12,995 nt of DNA from Thoreauomyces humboldtii (Eukaryota > Chytridiomycota > Chytridiomycetes > Spizellomycetales > Powellomycetaceae), in the NCBI GenBank assembly GCA_027596035.1, contig JADGJA010000662.1, forward strand, positions 1 to 12,995, read 5' to 3'. The notes under the pieces were generated by a model. That model made no database searches, was not told the origin of the DNA, and saw only the letters and a list, made by a program, of their open reading frames with translations. This document shows, piece by piece, positions 1 to 6,716 of the stretch (the stretch's first letter is position 1; every line of letters starts with the position of its first letter). A program made the translations under genes and the position numbers.

Positions 1-10
1 TGGATTCAGA

Positions 11-120
11 TCAGACCCGTCGGGATAACATCCACCCCGTCGCTGAAAGAAACTAGCTTGGATGGCGACGGGTCAAATGTTTTCCCCTCAGACCCGTCGG
101 GATAAGAATGACCCCGTCGG
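11..120. repeat. Cluster of short direct and inverted repeats (GACCCGTCGGGATAA type)
   Basis: An 18-bp sequence, TCAGACCCGTCGGGATAA, occurs identically at 11-28 and 88-105. Each copy is followed a few bases later by ACCCCGTCG (34-42 and 111-119). Between them, CGACGGGTC at 66-74 is the exact reverse complement of the core GACCCGTCG. The core therefore appears in both orientations within 110 bp. This pattern of short sub-repeats in both orientations is typical of subterminal regions of DNA transposons and of some binding-site arrays. No terminal inverted repeat, target-site duplication or transposase is visible, and the window edge cuts the context, so the identity is unknown. Confidence 0.6.
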
Positions 121-125
121 TATAG

Positions 126-857
126 TGAAACCCATTCACAAAGCGAGCAATTAAATGTATAGTGTGCAAGGGAGTCCGGTACCCAGTATCGTCTGGGACT
201 TCAACATAAGAAGCACTGCATCATCACCGGCCGGAACGACGTGTCGGAGAAGCTGTCGCTGCGCTTTTAATTAGAGCAGGGCTCAGAACGGGGTTGAACA
301 GGGTTTTTTTGAGGGAACGATGACATGTGAGCGCTTCATGGTGGTGGGCAGATCTTCTCTCTCGATTCCGTCACCCCCCTTCGCTCCCCCTTCTCCCACC
401 ACTTCACACCTCGTCCCCTTTTCTCACACCCCTCTCCCATCTGCAGCCCATTAGCACCCGTTGCTTCTCTCTCTCTTCTCTTCTCTTCCTCTTTATCTTC
501 CCACACTTGCGCACCCTCCGCATCGCCTCGTCGCCTCCACTTCCAAAGCCTCTTCGCTCTTCTGCTGCTTGCTCTCATTTCTCTCTATCTCTCTCTCGTG
601 GCCTCTTGATTGTCGCCTCTTGGTACGCTCTCTTTTCCGTTTTCGCTGAACCCCCCCAGATCCACACTTGCTGACTCTCTTCCTCCATCGTAGGTATCCT
701 CCTCCTCCTCCTCCTCCCTCCGTTACTAGCCTTTCCTTCACCCTTTCACTCCTCTTCTCGCACGGAAACACCGAAGGAAACGAACCCAGTTTGATCCCAC
801 ATCATCCACCCCGCCCGTTCCTTCTTCCCCTCAAACTCCTTGTCATCAACAAAGATT
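126..857 (+). promoter_or_regulatory. Upstream region and pyrimidine-rich leader of the Rab18 gene
   Basis: No convincing gene is visible. From about 350 to 840 the + strand is strongly pyrimidine-biased, with long CT runs (for example 466-492 and 701-720), as in many fungal promoters and 5' leaders close to the transcription start. Several GT...AG pairs, such as a donor at 623 (GTACGC) or 690 (GTAGGT) with an acceptor ending at 789, could define a 5'UTR intron, but sequence alone cannot settle this. Open frames on the opposite strand here are Arg/Glu/Gly-rich mirror images of the CT tract and were not called. At 163-270 a short open stretch follows a stop codon and ends in TAA; I could not assign it. 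Confidence 0.45.
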
Positions 858-1753
858 ATGCCGTCCCCATCCACATCGACAGGCAACCTCCACCCATCGG
901 CCACGGCAGCCACGTCACCGTCCAGCTTGGCAGCAGCCCAGGACATCACCGCGACCTTCAAGCTCCTCCTCATCGGAGACAGCGGGACGGGCAAGTCGTC
1001 TCTTCTACTGAGGTTCACGGACGACACGTGGCTCCAACCCGATGAGGTGTCGGCCACCATCGGTGTAGACTTCAAGGTCAAGATGGTGGACGTCGAGGAC
1101 AAGAGATACAAGTTGACAATCTGGGTGAGTTCACAGGTCCTTTCTGTTCCGTGACGAGAGATGGGAGCGTGGAAGTACGAGAGAGTTGATTGGCCCTGGC
1201 TTCGTCATCGACGAGTTGATGGACGAAGAGGAGGTGGTCTTCACATACCCTGTGTAACCCTTGTACCACCGGCACAGACTCACCATGACTCATCCTCGAC
1301 ATCTCACGTTTGCAGGACACGGCGGGACAGGAACGATTCCGAACGCTCACCTCCTCCTACTACCGAGGAGCACAGGGAGTCATTCTGGTCTACGATGTTT
1401 CCAACCGTCAAACCTTCGACCACCTCCAACAGTGGTTCACGGAACTCGACACTTACTCGTCCTCCCGAGACGTCATCAAGATCATCGTGGGCAACAAGTG
1501 CGACAAGGACACGTCGGGCGTCCGAGAGGTCAGCAGGAAGGACGGAGAGGCGTTCGCGAGACGCATGGGTACCCTCTTTATCGAGACGTCCGCAAAGACG
1601 AAGACGGGGGTCAAGGACGCTTTCGTGGAGGTCGTCAGGAAGATCGCGGAGACCCCAGAGTTGTGGCAGAAGTCGCAGGGACCCAGGCCTGGGGCAGTGC
1701 AGCTCACGGCCGACGAGGGTGACGAGCAGAATCAGGGCGTCTGCTCCTGTTGA
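858..1753 (+). CDS. RAB18: Rab18-type small GTPase
   Basis: Exons 858-1124 and 1316-1753, with a 191-nt GTGAGT...GCAG intron in phase 0; 234 residues. Rab18 GTPases act on ER-lipid droplet contacts and in ER/Golgi traffic. The nucleotide-binding motifs are all present: P-loop GDSGTGKS (40-47), switch I ATIGVDF (about 67-72), WDTAGQE (89-95, spanning the splice), NKCD (149-152) and SAK (181-183). The [12 protein letters not shown] and LFIETSAK stretches match Rab18 more closely than Rab1 or Ypt1. The protein ends in CSC, a double-cysteine CXC geranylgeranylation signal, where animal Rab18 ends with a CaaX-like tail. The start chosen is the first ATG in frame; it leaves a Ser/Thr/Ala-rich extension of about 30 residues before the core. 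Baker's yeast has no Rab18. The gene converges on the Zwilch gene. Family call is firm; the Rab18 subfamily is very likely. Confidence 0.93.
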
Positions 1754-2055
1754 GCGGAAGGTTCCCTCCGCTTTTCCGTTCCCGTTCCCGTTACGTTATC
1801 ATCAACCCTTGCTACTCCTCACTAAATTAGTATGTTTCTCCTGGGGAAGGAGCAAACCTGTATTTTCCCTACCTCTTCTTTCCTTGCTTCCCCCTTTCCC
1901 TGCACGCTCCCCTTCTCTTATCGTCTTTTACACTTTTTCCTCTTTCTCTCCTCCTTTCTCCTTACACAACCCCCACAACTTCTTCCTCCAGTTTTTGTCA
2001 ATAAGCCAACGCAATATATGGTGCTTAACTTCTCCTTTTCATGTACAGTACACGG
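1754..2055. other. Convergent 3' spacer between Rab18 and Zwilch
   Basis: This 302-bp stretch lies between the stop codons of two facing genes and should hold both 3'UTRs. It begins with TTCC/CGTTCCCGTT repeats (about 1759-1795) and continues CT-rich to about 2000. I see no canonical AATAAA on either strand and no gene. Confidence 0.5.
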
Positions 2056-4833
2056 TCAACGTGAATCTTCCTTGGTACGATCACCTCTCACGCACCTCCA
2101 TTTATCCCTTCCCGCCATTAACCTGTCCGTCAGCAACTCCATCTCCCTCTCCTCCCTCTCCCCAACTTCTCCACCACCACCGTCAACCTCCCCTTCATGT
2201 CCAAAAACAAGTCCGCCACCCTCACCGACCAACCCATCGCGATCCAGATGACACACCACCACGTCTCGATGGTCTTCTTTATCAGCATTGGTGGTGGTGA
2301 TACCGGATGCAGTGAGATGGAGGGTCCAAGCGGCTGGTGGGACCTGACCGTCTGCCAACCAACCACAGAGGACCCTACCGGTCTCGCTCGCGAACCGAGG
2401 TAGCACCAACGTCATGGTTCGTACCGTCTCGTCCGATCTTTCTCGACCGGTCCTGGTCCCTACCTGCCCTCTCCCTTCCCCTCCTTCTTCGTCGCGATGC
2501 TCTTCCGGATCGTGATCCGCTTCGTGCTGGTGAGGCGAGGATGAGGATGATGAATCGGAGGGTCCTTCGATGCGATCCAGATGGGACTGCAGGGCCGCTT
2601 GCACGAGTTCCCTGACGCCTTGGTCTGGTATCCCGGGTACGTTGACGGTGACGAGACTCCAGAGTTCGAGGACGTCGAAGAGGGAGGCGAGTCGTTCCAC
2701 CTGGTCGTTCAGTGGGAGGAGAGGATCCACGAAGTGTTCCTAGAAGTCACACATCACACACTTAGAAAGACTGACTACCGCGGCCCTCGCTTCTTTGCCG
2801 ATCGGAAAGGCGTCGTTTCTGTTTGTTTGTGTTTTCGTTTTTTTTTTGGTAACTTACGATTTGATCCCACGACACGACCCCGTTCCTTCCCAACCAGGCG
2901 CCCAGATCTCTCCTCATCTTCCATATGCCGACCTCCACGATCATCTCCTCGGGTTCCCTGATCCACGACTCAAATGTTCGTCCCATGGCCTCCCGTCGAT
3001 CGTCCCAGGTCGGATCCGTCCTCGTCCTTCCGAGGGTCAGGAGGTCTCGGATGGAACGAGCGAGGGAGGTAGGGTTGGATTTGGACACGAGTGGCTGAAG
3101 ACGGTGGGATTCGAGATCTTCGATGAGGATGGAGAGGGTGGTCGTCAAGTCGTCGTGCGTGTGCGTCGTTTCTATATGGATTTGAGGATTAGTTACACAG
3201 GTGATGAGTGACGGGGATTGCGAGTTCCAAGCTTGTCTTCTTCGCTTTTTGCAACTGCGAGTTCTTGTTATTTTACCTCGGACAAAGTTCCAGAACCGTT
3301 CGGGAAAGTCCAGGTCCGTTCGACACGGAAGAGCGGCTGCAGCATCCATGTCGAACGTGACGTCTTCGGACTTCGTCGTCGTCGTGGTCGTCGTCGGATT
3401 TCCCCCCATCGCAATCGCGCTGGGTGTTTCCGGCGTGACAAAGCCCTCGTCCTTGATATCTTTTAACAGAATCAAGCATCAACGATCCTTCTGACTTTTC
3501 TTACGGAATGAGACGGCAGAATTGAGCGTCTACCTTTCAGCCATTCGTCCACCATGTTGGGAGTCATCGGTTTCGCCCCTTCAGGAGGAGGATACCACTG
3601 TCCTCCCATACGGATGCGATCCCATTCCACGAGTCGATCGAGTTCGGCCCTGACGGCTGCGGTGGGCAGATGGTTCTCCGGGTCCAGGCGTCCGGGTACG
3701 CATCGGACTTTCTGTTGAGCCATTGCATGAGCCATGTGTATTCCGAAACCGGGGAGGTCCAAACGCCGACGAACGTACCAACGTGATACGAGCGGACGGG
3801 GGTGGAGGTGCCATAAGAGCTCTGCATCCCGTCCATTCGGCTTCCAGCTTGATGGAACTGAGAGGACCGTCCGTCTGTGACTTGAACAGACTTTCGGCGA
3901 GGACATCGTAGCGAGCTCTGACGTTGCAGGTCAATGAAGCCTGCGCGTCGACGTGTAACCGTTCCCTGGCATCGCTCAGCACGCCTTCGAACAAAGGGAC
4001 AGGGATGCATCCTTTGTCGTCTCCAGTGGAAACCCATTTCCCTTCATCTTCGTAGTGATGCACCGTGATGTTACCACTTTCCGTGCGTTGGACGCCTACG
4101 TACGATGTCCTCCTCATGGATTCAGGTTCATCATCCGGTGTCGTGGGTGCCTCGGTGAGGACGTAGAGAGGGAGAAGGGTAGCCGAGGCGTTGAGAGCGC
4201 AGTAAAGGGATACGAGGTATCTGGCAGAGAAGTGGTGAGTTCGTTTCGTCGATTTGAACGGGAATCTCCGGACTGGTTTCTTTGTCCGCACCTCGCATCA
4301 TCCAGGGTGACTGGATCTGACGTTTCCCTGACGGAAGGCATCTGGTCTTCCCATGCTGGGTACCTTCGGGTGTCGGCCTCTGATCCTACATTGACGCATC
4401 GGACGCGGTGAAGAGGCAGCTCTTTGACCTCGATTGTATTCTCAGCAGCAGTGGTGGTGGGACGTGGTTGACGGGAAGGGTTTGCCCGTCGCGTTGCCAG
4501 AAGGAAGGGCCGTGGAGTGGTGTCGAGGAGGGCGCGCAGAGGGTGTAGAGTGGAAGGAGCGATCGGCCATATCCAGAACGTATCGAATGAGTATCCCACG
4601 AGGGTCTAGACCGAGGCAAGGAGAAAATCAGTCCGAGAGAGGATAGAGGAGATGATTCTGCCTGTCCCTACATGAGGGTTGAATGCCGCACGCTCGAAAG
4701 CCAGGGAAAGAATGCGGTCAAGGGTGGTGAGGAGTAGCTCGTCCGCAAAGATGGGCTGCTGCTTTTGGCGCTGCTTCGAGTCTGCCCTTTCCTTCTCTTG
4801 CTTGCTGACGCTGTTGCCGTGTACGGAAAGCAT
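2056..4833 (-). CDS. ZWILCH: Zwilch-like kinetochore protein (RZZ complex subunit)
   Basis: Zwilch joins Rod and Zw10 in the RZZ complex, which brings dynein and Mad1-Mad2 to unattached kinetochores. The model has seven exons on the - strand: 4833-4672, 4605-4292, 4220-3779, 3711-3534, 3459-3277, 3171-2858 and 2739-2056. Introns are 66-118 nt and all GT-AG. The joined frame is about 758 residues (human: 591). It shows the family's landmarks in order: PVTLDDARYLVSLY (152-165, split by an intron), AESLFKS about 100 residues later, ARITLKVR across intron 3, TDLDFPERFWNFVR (413-426), then LQPLV...SLARSIRD (452-468), EEMIVEVGIWKMRRDL (501-516), and WDQIEHF across intron 6. Insertions are an acidic Ser/His/Glu stretch (about 592-620) and a seven-Thr run (388-394). 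The start could instead be the ATG at 4917. Intron 4 uses a weak AAAAG acceptor. The last 60 residues are Gly/Glu-rich and may not be real. The gene is divergent from RPS1. Confidence 0.8.
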
Positions 4834-5107
4834 CGCGCAAGACGTAGTTCTTTCTGGCGAGTTGCAAGCTGGTGAGTTGGGGGATGGATGGCTGTCCTTG
4901 CCGAACAAGATATCCATATGGGAATCCGTCCGAAAAAGGCAGCACACGGATGTCCGAAAAGGCAGGAGCAAGCGGGGAACGAAGAGGAGAAACCCTAAGG
5001 AACGAACAACCCTAAATCCGTTTCCACACAGCAAAAAGAAAGGTGATGTGCCTGTCCTCTTCTTTTTGACATTCCCACATCGTCTCCAGCAATTCCTTGC
5101 AGCAAAC
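4834..5107. promoter_or_regulatory. Divergent Zwilch / RPS1 promoter
   Basis: Only 274 bp separate the two start codons (about 190 bp if Zwilch starts at 4917). The half nearer RPS1 carries two AACCCTAA boxes and then a pyrimidine-rich stretch (about 5045-5100) just before the RPS1 ATG, as is common at transcription starts of strongly expressed ribosomal protein genes. No clear TATA box is visible. The spacing implies that a constitutive translation gene and a cell-cycle gene share regulatory DNA. Confidence 0.6.
4990..5016 (+). promoter_or_regulatory. Paired telobox-like AACCCTAA motifs upstream of RPS1
   Basis: AAACCCTAA lies at 4990-4998 and AACCCTAAA at 5008-5016, in the same orientation and about 18 bp apart, roughly 100-118 bp before the RPS1 ATG. 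TTAGGG/AACCCTAA elements bound by Tbf1-type Myb factors regulate ribosomal protein genes in Candida and are considered an ancestral fungal arrangement. S. pombe uses related HomolE boxes. The motif match is direct; binding is inference. Confidence 0.65.
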
Positions 5108-6391
5108 ATGGCGGTCGGAAAGAACAAGTAAGATAGTCACTGGATGTTCTGCTACAGGGCTAAATTGAAGGCACATGATCTTCGTCAGCTGCCTTTGGAA
5201 CCGTCTCAGAAGAAATGTCCATAGATCTACGTCCCAGTCCTACTCGTTTCCCGTGCGCTAACCCGCAAGCTTTCCTTCTTCCTCCTTGCAGGCGTCTCTC
5301 AAAGGGAAAGAAGGGTCTCAAGAAGAAGGTGTACGTGTCATAGCTTGATTCATTGGAAGGGACGGGGAAGGCGAAGGAGGGCGAAAAAGCCAGTGCTCCG
5401 GTGGAAGCGAGGAGAGAGAGCGCGAGTTCCTTACTCTACAAGGCATCTCTCCTTTTCACAGTGTCGACCCCTTCACCCGTAAGGACTGGTACGACATCAA
5501 GGCTCCCGGATTCTTTGAGGTCCGAAACGCCGGGAAAACCCTGGTCAACCGTACCCAGGGACTCAGTAAGCATCCTATACCCGACCGTCGTTCTGCTCTG
5601 CTCTGCTTCTGGCTCTTATTGACTACCTTCGCTTCTGCTAGAGAACGCCAACGACTCTCTCAAGGGTCGCGTCCTCGAACTCTCCCTCGCCGACCTCAGC
5701 AACAACCAGGAGGACGCGTTCCGAAAGATCAAGCTCCAGGTCCAGGAGATCCAGGGAAAGAACTGCCTCACCAACTTCCACGGAATGGACTTCACCTCGG
5801 ACAAGCTCCGTTCCCTGGTCAAGAAGTGGCAGGTAAAGATTGCAACCCCCACCGACCTCGCGGCGATCGGGGGCCACGGTCACTTCCTAGGAAGTAGCAG
5901 ATTTCTTACCACAACCACGTTCCGGTTTCTTTACCGTCCAACAGTCGTTGATCGAGGCCTTCGTCGACGTCAAGACGACTGACGGCTACCTCCTCCGTCT
6001 CTTCACCATCGCCTTCACCCAACGTCGTCGCAACCAGCTCCGCAAGACGACCTACGCGACCCACGCTCAGATCCGTCTCATCCGCAAGAAGATGTTCGAG
6101 ATCATGACCCGCGAGGCGTCCACCTGCGACCTCAGGGAACTGGTCCAGAAGCTCGTGCCCGAGGTCATCGGCAAGGAGATCGAGAAGCAGACCCAGGGAA
6201 TCTACCCCCTCCAGAACGTCTACGTCCGCAAGGTCAAGATCCTCAAGGCTCCCAAGTTCGACCTGGGAAAGCTCCTCGAGGTCCACGGAGAGAACGCGGC
6301 GGGCGTCGATAAGGGAAAGAAGGTCGTAGGTGCGAATGCTGGTTCCAGCGCCAAGGAGGGTGGCGAGATCCCCGTCTTTGAGAGCGTTTAA
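5108..6391 (+). CDS. RPS1: 40S ribosomal protein S1 (eS1, Rps3a)
   Basis: Small-subunit ribosomal protein eS1, located near the mRNA exit site. Five exons: 5108-5127, 5292-5330, 5462-5565, 5642-5832 and 5945-6391, giving 266 residues, close to the family's usual 255-265. The tiny first exon encodes MAVGKNK with the last codon split, then [17 protein letters not shown], which is almost invariant in fungal eS1. [46 protein letters not shown] and the C-terminal [13 protein letters not shown] are also typical. Splice sites are strong (GTAAGA, GTACGT, GTAAGC, GTAAAG; acceptors CAG, CAG, TAG, CAG). Introns of 164, 131, 76 and 112 nt crowd toward the 5' end, as in many ribosomal protein genes. I looked for a C/D-box snoRNA in introns 1 and 2 and saw none. 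Two AACCCTAA boxes precede the gene. Confidence 0.97.
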
Positions 6392-6480
6392 AGAAGAAGA
6401 GGAAACACACATCACCACATCACTACCACACATCGGAGAGAAGGAAAGAGAGGATTTGGGGGAATTTGCATTTTCGTTGT

Positions 6481-6526
6481 CTTCCAACCATTCTTGCTTC
6501 CCAACCGACTGCTTTCCAACCGACCG
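6481..6526. repeat. Three imperfect 15-16-bp tandem units (CTTCCAACC...)
   Basis: Units at 6481-6496, 6497-6511 and 6512-6526 each begin CTT(C/T)CCAACC or CTTCCAACC. The last two differ by only a few bases (CTTCCCAACCGACTG and CTTTCCAACCGACCG). It is a small decayed minisatellite in the shared 3' region. Confidence 0.6.
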
Positions 6527-6617
6527 CCATCGCAGCAGCAGCAGCAAAAAAAAAAGATAAAGGAAACGCAAATTGGAGGCGGGAAGAATACCGACTTTTG
6601 GCGGTGGGAATATGTGC

Positions 6618-6623
6618 AATAAA
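6618..6623 (+). terminator. Candidate poly(A) signal for RPS1
   Basis: AATAAA on the + strand, 227 nt past the RPS1 stop codon. It is the only canonical hexamer I see in the spacer. If used, the RPS1 3'UTR would be about 250 nt and would nearly reach the BDF1 stop. Fungal 3' ends often lack strict hexamers, so the real site could lie elsewhere. Confidence 0.35.
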
Positions 6624-6716
6624 AGACCGAGGAGGCCGGCCGAACAGCGAAAGAAAAACGGGACCCAACCCACACTTTCCTCGTTTCTCAAGGAAAAGAA
6701 ACGGTTCTCTTTGCTT

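Larger units (their letters stand above)
6392..6716. other. Convergent 3' spacer between RPS1 and BDF1
   Basis: This 325-bp stretch lies between two facing stop codons. It contains a three-copy 15-bp repeat (6481-6526), five GCA units (6532-6546) running into a ten-A tract (6546-6555), and one AATAAA on the + strand. No gene is visible. Open frames through here on either strand are low-complexity shadows of the neighbouring genes. Confidence 0.6.

Noticed and set aside
1..300. tRNA or other structured RNA in the left edge
   Set aside because: No TTCRA T-loop or A/B-box pair with an acceptor stem was found; inverted repeat pieces are too short and too close to the repeat cluster.
1161..2300. 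379-residue + strand frame running through the Rab18 intron and exon 2 in another phase
   Set aside because: Product is Arg/Ser/Pro-rich with no domain, and it overlaps the clear Rab18 coding exon.
2820..2850. T-rich run as a Pol III terminator or promoter element
   Set aside because: It lies inside Zwilch intron 6 (2857-2740) with no Pol III gene next to it; most simply an intronic homopolymer.
3472..4291. Apparent frameshift between two overlapping - strand reading frames, suggesting a broken gene
   Set aside because: GTACGT (donor at 3778) and CAACAG (acceptor ending 3712) remove 67 nt and restore one frame at a position that fits Zwilch (ARITL then KVRC). An intron explains it better than a lesion.
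5128..5461. snoRNA in RPS1 introns 1 or 2
   Set aside because: Ribosomal protein introns often host snoRNAs, but I found no paired C (RUGAUGA) and D (CUGA) boxes with a terminal stem, and no convincing H/ACA fold.
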